From: an uncultured Spirochaetia bacterium
Lineage (GTDB): Bacteria > Spirochaetota > UBA4802 > JAGODF01
Length of the DNA: 9,270 bases
NCBI GenBank assembly: GCA_937967705.1
Contig: CALCJG010000447.1
Location: 1-9,270 of the forward strand
Direction: 5' to 3'
Below are positions 1-6,789 of the stretch, piece by piece. The notes under the pieces are model-generated. The model saw only the letters and a program-made list of their open reading frames with translations. It had not been told where the DNA came from and did no database searches. The first letter of the stretch is position 1, and each line of letters starts with the position of its first letter. A program made the position numbers and the translations under genes.

Positions 1-402
1 GCTTCTAAGGGGTATTGCGGCATAGTATTTCGTACCCCGAACCTCTGACTGAATGTCCGGTTTTAGGGAACCCAGGAGCCTGAGAACAGTGTTATCCTCA
101 CAGGGGCGATATTCTCCTGGAGCCCTGACCTCCCGCCCCTTCATGTCATAAACCCGGATGTCCCACCCGTATTTCTTTTTCAGATCCTCAAGGAATATCC
201 ATCCATAGACCGTTTTACCAAAGGTCTTAACCGCGAGAAAGGAGTCCTTTATCACCCCGAAACCACGATCCAATTCCACAAAATACCCTGACTTGTAAAG
301 CCGAGCCACATCACCCTCATAGGGGGGAACGGAAAAGATCTGCACGATGGATACGATCAGAAGCAGGACCAGAACAACGATCAGTGGCAGTTTAATCTTC
401 AT
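1..402 (-). CDS. Membrane-anchored protein with probable extracytoplasmic sensor region (partial, N-terminal 134 residues)
   Basis: An uninterrupted reading frame runs from an ATG at 402-400 on the minus strand to the window edge without a stop, so the C-terminal part is missing. The start is supported by an AGGGGA ribosome-binding sequence about 6 nt upstream. The protein begins MKIKLP, followed by a strongly hydrophobic stretch (about residues 5-24, rich in V, L and I). This is a signal anchor or uncleaved signal peptide with the rest predicted outside the cytoplasm. Residues 25-134 are mixed alpha/beta in character. They include a WDIRVYDMKGREV segment and end near a YYAAIPL segment, a style seen in Cache-like sensor regions of histidine kinases and other transmembrane receptors. 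That resemblance is only by eye. The output domain, if any, lies outside the window. A plain secreted or anchored protein is an equally possible reading. It is divergent from the flagellin-like gene at 642. Confidence 0.72.
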   Translation of the reverse strand, partial: MKIKLPLIVVLVLLLIVSIVQIFSVPPYEGDVARLYKSGYFVELDRGFGVIKDSFLAVKTFGKTVYGWIFLEDLKKKYGWDIRVYDMKGREVRAPGEYRPCEDNTVLRLLGSLKPDIQSEVRGTKYYAAIPLRS

Positions 403-483
403 ATTGATTCCCCTATGGTTATATATCGTATTATCGGAAGATATTCCTTAGACTGGATATCTACTTGGTTGATCCCGGGGCCT

Positions 484-512
484 CTTATAACCCTTTCAGG
501 GATAAGCATCAA
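484..512 (-). promoter_or_regulatory. Candidate sigma-70-type promoter for the minus-strand sensor gene, with an inverted repeat in the spacer
   Basis: On the minus strand, TTGATG (plus positions 512-507) is followed by exactly 17 nt and then TATAAG (489-484), about 80 nt before the ATG at 402. The spacer contains the inverted repeat CCCTTTCAGGG (491-501), a position where a bound protein would block RNA polymerase. The call rests on consensus matching only. Confidence 0.4.
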
Positions 513-746
513 GGGATTTATCGTTTATCGAGAGAGGGTATTTCACCCTTTCAGGACGGCCGGAAAATGTAGACGGCGCTTCCATACGGGTGTAAACTAT
601 AATATATACACACCGAATATAACCCCAGGGATTCTGGAGCGATGTACACTAAAAAGAAATACCTTCTGGCCATTGCCCTTACAGGGGTGATTTTTTACTG
701 GAAACATGATATCCCCTGTGAACCTAAAAAGTCACCCTTTTCAGGG
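490..746. repeat. Four dispersed CCCT-(3-4 nt)-AGGG inverted repeats
   Basis: Short inverted repeats of one style occur at 491-501 (CCCTTTCAGGG), 546-556 (CCCTTTCAGGA, one arm imperfect), 676-686 (CCCTTACAGGG) and 735-746 (CCCTTTTCAGGG). The first two share the 11-mer ACCCTTTCAGG, 55 bp apart. The first sits between the -35 and -10 boxes of the candidate minus-strand promoter, and the last two lie inside the start of the flagellin-like gene. They may be binding sites for one regulator. Arms of 4 bp are short enough that chance is a real alternative. Confidence 0.3.
598..603 (+). promoter_or_regulatory. Perfect TATAAT -10 box upstream of the flagellin-like gene
   Basis: TATAAT lies 38 nt before the ATG at 642. 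There is no recognisable TTGACA-like -35 at 16-18 nt upstream, and I see no sigma-28 (FliA) pattern (TAAA, 15 nt, GCCGATAA) in the region. If used, it may depend on an activator. One of the CCCTTTCAGG elements (546-556) lies upstream, where an activator could bind. Confidence 0.35.
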
Positions 747-1481
747 AGCTATCTTATAATCCCGGAAAGCAGTAATATCCTGATCTTCGGAAAGGGTAAT
801 CGGTATTCCCTGCTGAACCGGGGAAAGCTGCTGGACCGTGAAATGATGAACAGCCTAAGGAAACTCAGCTCTGGACTCAAAATTGCCTCCCCCAGTGACG
901 ACCCTGCAGGTTTTGCCATCGCTGAAAACCTGAAAAAAATAATACTTGAAATCCGTCAACGCTCCATCAATAAGGAGGATTTGAGTAATTATCTTCATTA
1001 TGCCGAGTCTGCGGTAAAGCAGGATATGGAATTGCTTCACCGCATTCGACAGCTCGTTTTGAGGGCTTCCAGCGGCATCCTCAGCAGGGACGACCGGGAG
1101 ATTGTGCAGTCGGAGATTAATGAACTGATCGATGAAATAGCGGGAAATGCCCAATTCAGCCAGTTCAACACTAAAAAAGTAATCCCGGATTTAACCCCGG
1201 AAAAACTCGGGATAAAGGGCCTGGATGTGGTTAAACATTCCGGGGATACCATGGGCCGGATCGACAGGGCCATGGACCAGTTGATCCGGTTGAGATCCAT
1301 CCTGGGAACGAAAGCGGTTCTCACGGAGATACAAATCAGGGGGGAGAATCTCTACTATGTGAATCTTCAGGCATCGGAGAGTTCCATTCGGGACCTGGAT
1401 ATGGCTCGCGAGATTTCCGAATTGATTAAGAAGAAAACCATGCTTAAATCCCATTACGGCATCATACTATACGGAAGATAG
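642..1481 (+). CDS. Divergent flagellin-like protein with hydrophobic N-terminal extension
   Basis: The 279-residue protein carries both conserved ends of flagellins. Residues about 46-190 match the N-terminal D0/D1 helices: an LRKLSSGLKIASPSDDPAGF segment, an AE-containing helix, then IRQLVLRASSG and a QSEINELIDEIAGNAQF segment. Residues about 190-279 match the C-terminal D1/D0 helices, including the typical ASESSIRDLDMAREI motif. Wording and length (about 234 residues for the flagellin part) are nearest spirochaete FlaB, with no variable central domain. Two things are odd. The usual start (M-x-I-N-H-N) is not present. Before the flagellin part there are about 45 extra residues with KKK followed by a hydrophobic run (residues 7-20), like a Sec signal or membrane anchor. 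The C-terminal end (GIILYGR) also departs from the usual AMLAQAN type. The ATG at 642 is the first start after an in-frame stop at 600-602. Its GGAG is only 2 nt upstream, so the true start is uncertain. It is probably a paralogue or specialised minor protein, not the main filament subunit. Confidence 0.8.
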   Translation: MYTKKKYLLAIALTGVIFYWKHDIPCEPKKSPFSGSYLIIPESSNILIFGKGNRYSLLNRGKLLDREMMNSLRKLSSGLKIASPSDDPAGFAIAENLKKIILEIRQRSINKEDLSNYLHYAESAVKQDMELLHRIRQLVLRASSGILSRDDREIVQSEINELIDEIAGNAQFSQFNTKKVIPDLTPEKLGIKGLDVVKHSGDTMGRIDRAMDQLIRLRSILGTKAVLTEIQIRGENLYYVNLQASESSIRDLDMAREISELIKKKTMLKSHYGIILYGR

Positions 1482-1504
1482 AACGGAAGCAGGGAGATAT
1501 ACCA

Positions 1505-1879
1505 ATGACAAACAAGCCCTATGCAGATTACAAATTCGTCGGCATCAAGCCTTTCATCCAATCCCTCGAAGACGCGGATGTGGAATATATACTCTTCCCG
1601 GAGGATCGGGGAGCGGAGAACCTCTTTAACAACAGGCCTGACTATTTCCATCGTGGTGAAGACAGCATCATTGTCGGAAAATGCTTAAGCGGCGGTCTAG
1701 AGATTTACTTTGCGGAATTCGGCATGAAAATAACTAAAAGCTACAGGTCCTATATCGTCTTTATTTACGATCATCATCCTACGAGCAACGACATATTATT
1801 GACTGCGGACGATATTGAACGGCTTGTGGCGGAACGTCTTGATTCCATGCAGCCGGAAGATATTACCAGCATCCAATAA
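1505..1879 (+). CDS. Small protein of unknown function (124 residues)
   Basis: I do not recognise this family. The start at 1505 is well supported by AGGGAGAT about 7 nt upstream. It lies 23 nt after the flagellin-like gene on the same strand with no terminator between, so the two are probably co-transcribed. The predicted protein is soluble, with no signal peptide or membrane segment. It is acidic at the C-terminus and alternates strand-like segments (VEYILF, LEIYFAEFG, YRSYIVFIYDHH) with a helix-like tail (TADDIERLVAERLDSM). This composition suggests a small alpha/beta domain. Context hints at a link with the flagellin-like product, but nothing in the sequence shows what that link would be. 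Transcription should end at the hairpin beginning 12 nt downstream. Confidence 0.72.
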   Translation: MTNKPYADYKFVGIKPFIQSLEDADVEYILFPEDRGAENLFNNRPDYFHRGEDSIIVGKCLSGGLEIYFAEFGMKITKSYRSYIVFIYDHHPTSNDILLTADDIERLVAERLDSMQPEDITSIQ

Positions 1880-1890
1880 TCAGCAGGAGT

Positions 1891-1930
1891 AAAAAAAAAG
1901 GGCGATCAATACGGATTGCCCTTTTTTTTT
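1891..1930. terminator. Bidirectional rho-independent terminator
   Basis: GGGCGATC (1900-1907) pairs with GATTGCCC (1914-1921) through an 8-bp stem with one G-T wobble and a 6-nt loop. It is flanked by nine A (1891-1899) and nine T (1922-1930), which give a U-run on either strand. It sits between the convergent genes ending at 1879 (plus) and 1947 (minus) and can stop transcription from both. Confidence 0.88.
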
Positions 1931-1946
1931 AAAATTGTCGTAAAAA

Positions 1947-2528
1947 TTAGAAAGAGAGTTTGATGTCCTGAGGCTCGACAAGGGGATGCAGATCCAGCTT
2001 GTGACGGAAATCGATAACCGCCTTGATGTCCCCCTTTATCTTACCGCTCCCCTTCAGTTCATAATCATGGGCGGGTGCATACATCTCCACGCCCTTGGCG
2101 TCCTTGTCTACCTTCTCCTCTTCTTTAAAATCCATGAGTTCGATACCGACCGGGAGGGATTTGAACATCTCCTTGATCTCATCGCCGTATTTTTTACCAA
2201 AGGTTTTAAATGAGAAATCAAAAGATCCTCCCTTTATCAGTTTGGATGATTTGACATACTTGACATGAATCTGCTTCTGCTCCTTGGCCCCTTTGATCTT
2301 GCTCATAAGATCGTTGTAAAATCCCTCTTCAATGATGATATGATGCATCTTATTGGCGAAGGAAACCCACTCCTTGATGACCTCGGAGAGCGTTTCCGTT
2401 TTGACTCCGACCTTCTTGTTGAAATAATATATACCTTCCTTGCCGCTTCCCAACTTGAATCCCTCGAGAAGCCCGAAAATCAGTTCATAATGCCCTTCCA
2501 GTACAACTTCAAGATAATTCTGTGCCAT
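1947..2528 (-). CDS. Conserved-looking protein of unknown function (193 residues)
   Basis: I cannot name this family. The start ATG (2528-2526) follows a GAGG ribosome-binding sequence by about 7 nt, and the frame has good coding character throughout. The protein has no signal peptide, membrane segment or cysteine cluster, so it is predicted to be cytoplasmic. It opens with a short strand-like segment (NYLEVVLEGHYELIFGLLEGF), has a helix with HH (residues about 61-62), then a lysine-rich middle with FDFSFKTFGKKYGDEI, and a C-terminal half with acidic and basic patches. The overall pattern suggests two small alpha/beta parts, but this is a guess. It is a single-gene unit: it converges on the 1505 gene across a shared terminator and is divergent from the SpoIIE phosphatase gene. 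Confidence 0.78.
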   Translation of the reverse strand: MAQNYLEVVLEGHYELIFGLLEGFKLGSGKEGIYYFNKKVGVKTETLSEVIKEWVSFANKMHHIIIEEGFYNDLMSKIKGAKEQKQIHVKYVKSSKLIKGGSFDFSFKTFGKKYGDEIKEMFKSLPVGIELMDFKEEEKVDKDAKGVEMYAPAHDYELKGSGKIKGDIKAVIDFRHKLDLHPLVEPQDIKLSF

Positions 2529-2552
2529 CGGATAACCTCACTCAATGCCAAA

Positions 2553-2582
2553 TTGTTATTTAAATCACCTGTTACTTATATA
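2553..2582 (+). promoter_or_regulatory. Weak candidate promoter upstream of the SpoIIE phosphatase gene
   Basis: TTGTTA (2553-2558), an 18-nt spacer and TATATA (2577-2582) form a poor to moderate sigma-70-type match. It would leave a leader of about 200 nt before the ATG at 2792. The rest of the 2529-2791 region is AT-rich. I find no convincing second promoter or structured RNA in it. Confidence 0.22.
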
Positions 2583-2791
2583 GAATAAATGCCGGATAGA
2601 CTACGACAACCGCATCTAAAACCGAAATCTTCAGCCATGAAAAAGTCAAGCATTAATATCGTTTTTTTATACTGATCCCGCAAGATGGATATCATCATAA
2701 CGGCATGAGGTTCTGCGACAAGTATTTGATAGTCCCTACATAAAACAAAAAAGTTGTTTCTTTTTTTACCCACAGATGGTAGATAACCGCC

Positions 2792-4522
2792 ATGAAACAG
2801 TATAAAAAAATAATCGAAATAATGAACAAGATCAACACCTCGATCAATTTTCAGCAACTGCTGTCCATTATTATCGATTCTGCAACGAACCTGCTAAACG
2901 CAGAGGGTGCCTCCCTTCTGCTACTTGACGAGAAGAACGAGGAGCTTATTTTTGACATCGTCATCAGTGACAAGGGTGAGATCATTCGCGGACGCCGCCT
3001 TAAGAGGGGCGAAGGCATTGCCTGGCATGTCGCCCTGTCGGGGCAGCCGATAGTAGTCAACGATGTTCGGGAGGACAGCCGTTTTTGCGGCAAGATCGAT
3101 TCTTCAACCGGTTTCAAGACGAGGAATCTCATCGCCGTACCGGTCAACAAAAAGGATAAACTCATCGGCGTTCTGGAGGTAGTCAACTCCCTGTCCGATG
3201 AAGCCTTCAGCGACAGGGACATTGATATGCTCGACTACATCGCTGATGCTGCGGCTATATCCATCGACAACCACGAGCTCGTTATCAGCCTTAAAAACCG
3301 CGTGGATGAATTGACCTGCATATACGAAATCTCCCAATCCATCTATTTTACCTTCGATATCAGGGAATTCCTTTACCGCATCCTCACGGCGGTCAACAAG
3401 GTCATAAGTGCAGAAAAATGCTCCTTCCTCATCCTGGAGGCTGACAGCAAGCGGATCGCGCACTTCGTTTCGACTTCGGACGTTCAGCACGACATCGACC
3501 TGGAGAATAGCCTAATGTATCACGTCATCAAGACGAAGGATCCCCTACTCGTTCATAATATTGATGAGAACAACCTTTTCCTCAAGAATATCGAATCAAG
3601 GGCCAAATACCGATCCAGTTCCTTCATCTGTGTCCCCATGAAACTGCGTGACCGGATCATCGGAGTTTTGAACGTAACGGACAAGCCGAACGGGGCCATT
3701 TTCGATTCCTTCGACCTGAGGGTTCTGGCAACCGTCGCCAATCAGGTCGCAGAAACATACGTTAATGTTTTATATCAGAAAAACAACGTGGAAAGGCAAA
3801 AAATTGAAACAGAGCTCAAGATAGCATCAGATATCCAGAATCAGGCCTTGTCCCTCATTCCCGATTCCATCAAGGACATGAGTGTTGGGGCTTTCACTCT
3901 TCCGTCGAGTTCCATCGGGGGGGATTTTTTTGAGGTTACGGCTTTCAGTGATACGCTCTACGGCTTTTCGGTGGGTGATGTTTCGGGTAAGGGCATACCG
4001 GCTTCCCTCTTCATGACAACCGTGCGGAACTCCCTGCGTTTTGAGGCCATACGGCACCGGCAGCCGGCCCTGCTACTCGAAAAGATCAACCGATGGGTTT
4101 ATCAGGAATCCCGTCAGGGTATGTTCTGCACCTTCTTCTACTGCCTCGTGGACACGAGGGAGAAAATCATCGAGTATTCTTCCGCCGGGCATTATCCCCA
4201 GCTGTATTACGATGCCCGGGGAGACAATTTTCTTCTTATCAATACAAGCGGAAAGGCCCTGGGTATTGACGATCATGCCGACTACATTCATTTCAATAAA
4301 CCCTATTCACCGGGAGACTATATCATACTCTTCACTGATGGTCTTGTCGATCAGCTTTTCGAGGGAGAGTTGACCCTGGAACAGCTGCAAACCTATATAC
4401 GCCGGAACCGTCACCTGGACGCTCAATCCCTCACCGATCTCATCAGGAAAGACCTTGAAGAAAAGCAGCGCAAGGTCAATCTTATGGACGACTGTACTCT
4501 CCTAATTGTGCGTTTCGACTAA
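2792..4522 (+). CDS. GAF-GAF-SpoIIE family serine/threonine phosphatase (RsbU/PP2C-type)
   Basis: The product is a 576-residue soluble signalling phosphatase. Two GAF sensor domains come first: about 18-162 (NAEGASLLLLD, then VPVNKKDKLIGVLEVVN) and about 186-325 (SAEKCSFLIL, then VPMKLRDRIIGVLNV). A helical linker (about 325-355, ending IASDIQNQAL) leads to a PP2C/SpoIIE domain at about 358-576. The metal-binding motifs are all present: GGDFFE (376-381, D378), VGDVSGKG (394-401, D396), SAGHYPQ (464-470), FTDGLVD (514-520, D516) and DDC (566-568). An active enzyme is therefore expected. Known relatives dephosphorylate a serine or threonine on STAS-domain anti-anti-sigma proteins, with GAF domains sensing a small ligand or partner. 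No such STAS partner is in the window. The start has no good ribosome-binding sequence, but the first GAF domain begins soon after it and the next ATG (2822) is no better. There are no membrane segments. Confidence 0.93.
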   Translation: MKQYKKIIEIMNKINTSINFQQLLSIIIDSATNLLNAEGASLLLLDEKNEELIFDIVISDKGEIIRGRRLKRGEGIAWHVALSGQPIVVNDVREDSRFCGKIDSSTGFKTRNLIAVPVNKKDKLIGVLEVVNSLSDEAFSDRDIDMLDYIADAAAISIDNHELVISLKNRVDELTCIYEISQSIYFTFDIREFLYRILTAVNKVISAEKCSFLILEADSKRIAHFVSTSDVQHDIDLENSLMYHVIKTKDPLLVHNIDENNLFLKNIESRAKYRSSSFICVPMKLRDRIIGVLNVTDKPNGAIFDSFDLRVLATVANQVAETYVNVLYQKNNVERQKIETELKIASDIQNQALSLIPDSIKDMSVGAFTLPSSSIGGDFFEVTAFSDTLYGFSVGDVSGKGIPASLFMTTVRNSLRFEAIRHRQPALLLEKINRWVYQESRQGMFCTFFYCLVDTREKIIEYSSAGHYPQLYYDARGDNFLLINTSGKALGIDDHADYIHFNKPYSPGDYIILFTDGLVDQLFEGELTLEQLQTYIRRNRHLDAQSLTDLIRKDLEEKQRKVNLMDDCTLLIVRFD

Positions 4523-4598
4523 GCCGGCTGACATCCAAAATCGGTCATATTGGTCCGTAATGGCAACGGTTATGTCTCTTCGCTTTTATTACTTTCCT

Positions 4599-5768
4599 TC
4601 AGTACCTGTCAAGGGAAATTTTATTTCCCCGCCGCATTATAACACCAAAAATCTCCAGGCTGGTGACGGTTTCATTGATTTCAGCAATTCCGCTTTGCAG
4701 TCGCCCCACCAGTGAATCGACCTCTAACGACCCCTTAGACAACAAATCGATTATACGGTGTTCCAGTGAACCGTCCGGATATCCCTCCAGAACGATTCGG
4801 TTTTTCGCCTCCACCATATCCTGCCTGGAATCCCCAGGATCATTCCCCTGGTACGGCTGTTCCCTTGTAATAACGGCCCTATACGGATTCCTTTCCGAGG
4901 GGCCTTCCTCATGGTATTCCTTCAGGATATCTACAGCTCCGGAGATCGCGAAAGCCCCGCTTTTCATCAGATGGAAACAGCCCTCATACCCTTCTTCATA
5001 AATGTGCCCCGGGCAAACGAAGACATCCCGGTTCTGCTCCAGGGCATAGCCTGCGGTGATCAGTGATCCGCTCTTCTCCCCCGCCTTGACGACTACTGTC
5101 GCTCTCGACATCCCGCTGATAATCCTGTTGCGTCGGGCGAAAGTCCACTTGCCCGCGATGCTTCCCGGTGGATATTCGGAGATGAGAGCTGAATGATGGC
5201 TGGCGTTGATCTTCTCATAGAGGTCGAAGTTCTTGGCGGGATAGATCACATTTATCCCATTGGCAAGTATCCCGATCGTCTTTCCCCCGTTTTCCAGAGC
5301 TCCCCTGTGAGCCTCCCTGTCAACACCCATGGCCATCCCGCTGATGACGGTATAACCCGCTTGGGACAATTCCCGCGAAAGTCGATAGGCTCCTTTCGCT
5401 GAAGATGGGTCTGTATCCCGTGTTCCCACGATGGAGACCGTTTTATCCCAGCATCGTTCGCCCTTGAAATAGAGGACCAAGGGAGGTCGATGTATCTCCT
5501 TTAGGAGTGAGGGATATTGCGGATCCCAAAGATCCATTATTTCGATACCATCCCGGGAACAGGTATTCAATATCCCACAGGCCGCCTCCCAGGGATCATC
5601 CCCATATTTCCGGGCCACGTAAGACTGCGTATGCAAAACCTCCTGCGATATCAGGTTAATAAAGGTTTCCTCAGGGGTATGCTTGTCGAGAAGTTCCCAG
5701 AGATTGTTCCTAACCGGCGATGAGATCAGGGACAGCGCTAGGGAGTATCGATGTCTTGGAACGATCAT
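4599..5768 (-). CDS. dprA: DNA-processing protein DprA (Smf)
   Basis: DprA binds incoming single-stranded DNA and loads RecA during natural transformation. It is also widespread in bacteria not known to be competent. The protein has an N-terminal helical SAM-like region (about 1-75). The Rossmann-type DprA domain (about 85-285) follows, with SIVGTR (112-117), ISGMAMGVD (142-150), NGINVIYPAKN, FARRNRIISG (210-219), KSGSLITA (232-239) and VCPG (251-254), all hallmarks of the family. A polar linker leads to a C-terminal winged-helix domain (about 330-389). I chose the ATG at 5768 (389 residues). It lies 8 nt after the upstream lipoprotein's stop, has AGGCAGGG just before it, and puts the family's usual N-terminus close to the start. 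An in-frame GTG at 5828 would add 20 residues overlapping the upstream gene and lacks a ribosome-binding sequence. The gene is second in a two-gene unit and probably translationally coupled. It converges on the SpoIIE gene with no clear terminator in the 76-bp gap. Confidence 0.95.
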   Translation of the reverse strand: MIVPRHRYSLALSLISSPVRNNLWELLDKHTPEETFINLISQEVLHTQSYVARKYGDDPWEAACGILNTCSRDGIEIMDLWDPQYPSLLKEIHRPPLVLYFKGERCWDKTVSIVGTRDTDPSSAKGAYRLSRELSQAGYTVISGMAMGVDREAHRGALENGGKTIGILANGINVIYPAKNFDLYEKINASHHSALISEYPPGSIAGKWTFARRNRIISGMSRATVVVKAGEKSGSLITAGYALEQNRDVFVCPGHIYEEGYEGCFHLMKSGAFAISGAVDILKEYHEEGPSERNPYRAVITREQPYQGNDPGDSRQDMVEAKNRIVLEGYPDGSLEHRIIDLLSKGSLEVDSLVGRLQSGIAEINETVTSLEIFGVIMRRGNKISLDRY

Positions 5769-5776
5769 ATCCCTGC

Positions 5777-6490
5777 CTATTTTTTCGGCGAAAGCTCCAT
5801 CATCAGACGGTCTATGTTCTCCCGGCACAGACGCTTATACTCATTGATCGTCGGAGAACTCCCCTCCTTTTCGAGATCGGAAAACAGGGACTCATATATA
5901 GCCAGGGATTTTTCCGGTCTTCCCATTTCATACTGGAAACGCCCCATGGCGAATCTGGCTCGATAAAAGTTTTTATTCCTCAGGGAAAGATTGCGCATGG
6001 TTTCCAGGGCAGACTCCTTGTCGTCCTTAAGATAAAAGAGCATGATCCCGAGCCCATAAGCCGCATTGTCATAACGAGGATCCAGTTCAAGAGCTTTTCT
6101 GTAGTGCGCTTCGGCTTTATCAATTTCTTCCCTGTTCTTTGTCTGATTGGCCTTGTTGGCAAAACAGACTCCCAGGGAATAGTAAACGAGCGGATTGTTA
6201 CGACCATACCCTATGGCCTTATCGAAGGAGTCGATCGCTAGATTCCAGGTTTTCGTCTCCATATATTTCTCCCCCAGGCGCTCATAGAGTCTGCCCAGCT
6301 TATTGGGGGATTCCGATTTTTCCTTAACCTTCGGCTCCAAACGGGAAATCTCCTTGATCAGCTCCTCCGCGCTCTGTCCTTTCGCCAACTGCGGTGATTT
6401 GAGGGAAAACATTTCCTGACAGGACATATCCCCGCATGATACAATAGTGCAGAAAGCAACGAGTGGAAGAATTCTAAAGGTCTTTTTCAT
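5777..6490 (-). CDS. TPR-repeat lipoprotein
   Basis: The 237-residue protein starts with MKKTFRILPLVAF and a lipobox I-V-S-C (cysteine 19), so it should be cleaved by signal peptidase II and lipid-anchored. About four tetratricopeptide repeats follow at roughly 64-97, 100-138 (with a charged insertion), 141-174 and 175-208. They are recognisable by patterns such as YERLGEKYMETKTWNLAIDSF, AEAHYRKALELDP and ALETMRNLS. TPR arrays mediate protein-protein contacts, often in envelope assembly; the partner here is unknown. The ATG at 6490 is preferred because GGAGA lies about 7 nt upstream and it yields a complete signal peptide. A longer frame from a GTG at 6616 would bury the signal 42 residues inside. 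The gene heads a minus-strand unit with dprA 8 nt downstream. This pairing is probably transcriptional convenience, as DprA acts in the cytoplasm. Confidence 0.88.
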   Translation of the reverse strand: MKKTFRILPLVAFCTIVSCGDMSCQEMFSLKSPQLAKGQSAEELIKEISRLEPKVKEKSESPNKLGRLYERLGEKYMETKTWNLAIDSFDKAIGYGRNNPLVYYSLGVCFANKANQTKNREEIDKAEAHYRKALELDPRYDNAAYGLGIMLFYLKDDKESALETMRNLSLRNKNFYRARFAMGRFQYEMGRPEKSLAIYESLFSDLEKEGSSPTINEYKRLCRENIDRLMMELSPKK

Positions 6491-6626
6491 ATATTTTCTC
6501 CATTTTAATACTTGTGACTCCATAGACTCCTGAAAATTTATCTGAAAATCGATAAGCGCTTCATGATCCTCATGGTAAAAAATATGGATGATCCTACTCC
6601 TATTATCGTGCCCCACTCTCTCTATT

Positions 6627-6650
6627 ATTATATACGTTTAATCATTAAAC
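6627..6650 (-). promoter_or_regulatory. TATAAT box with an adjacent 15-bp palindrome (operator-like) for the TPR lipoprotein-dprA unit
   Basis: On the minus strand TATAAT occupies 6632-6627. Four bases upstream of it is GTTTAATCATTAAAC (6636-6650), a perfect palindrome with two 7-bp arms and a single central base. It fills the spacer between the -10 and where the -35 would be. The expected -35 position (rc TCCCAG) does not match consensus. This arrangement is typical of a site for a dimeric repressor or activator; the regulator is unknown. Confidence 0.45.
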
Positions 6651-6760
6651 TGGGAAAGAGTTTTTCTTTTTTTTACTGAAATGCACACCATTCAATAACT
6701 TGTTTGCAATGGAGATCCGGGCATGTAGGAACCGATATATGTTATTTCCTTATTAATCTC

Positions 6761-6789
6761 TTGACGGAAAAGTCATCTCTTTTTCTAAT
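6761..6789 (+). promoter_or_regulatory. Sigma-70-type promoter for ribBA
   Basis: TTGACG (6761-6766), a 17-nt spacer and TCTAAT (6784-6789) each match consensus at five of six positions. Transcription would start near 6796, leaving a leader of only about 26 nt. That is too short for an FMN riboswitch, consistent with none being visible. Confidence 0.55.

Noticed and set aside
403..641. Sigma-28 (FliA) promoter before the flagellin-like gene
   Set aside because: I searched for TAAA, 15 nt, GCCGATAA and close variants on both strands. A CCGATAAT on the minus strand has no -35 partner at the right distance.
415..690. 91-residue plus-strand open frame in the divergent region
   Set aside because: It overlaps the start of the flagellin-like gene in another frame, crosses promoter-like sequence and has no coding character.
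2576..2857. 93-residue open frame on the minus strand covering the region upstream of the SpoIIE gene
   Set aside because: It overlaps the start of a well-supported gene on the opposite strand, has no ribosome-binding sequence I can support, and its composition (runs of F, M and H) does not look like a real protein.
4523..4598. Possible terminator between the convergent SpoIIE and dprA genes
   Set aside because: Only weak hairpins are present (for example CCAAAAT/ATATTGG with a mismatch, CCGT/ACGG with a 4-bp stem), without a T-run.
5769..5828. Extended dprA start at GTG 5828
   Set aside because: It would overlap the lipoprotein gene by 52 nt, lacks a ribosome-binding sequence, and adds residues not expected before the family's N-terminal domain.
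6491..6616. Longer start (GTG 6616) for the TPR lipoprotein
   Set aside because: It would bury a complete lipoprotein signal peptide inside the protein; the ATG at 6490 has a good GGAGA sequence.
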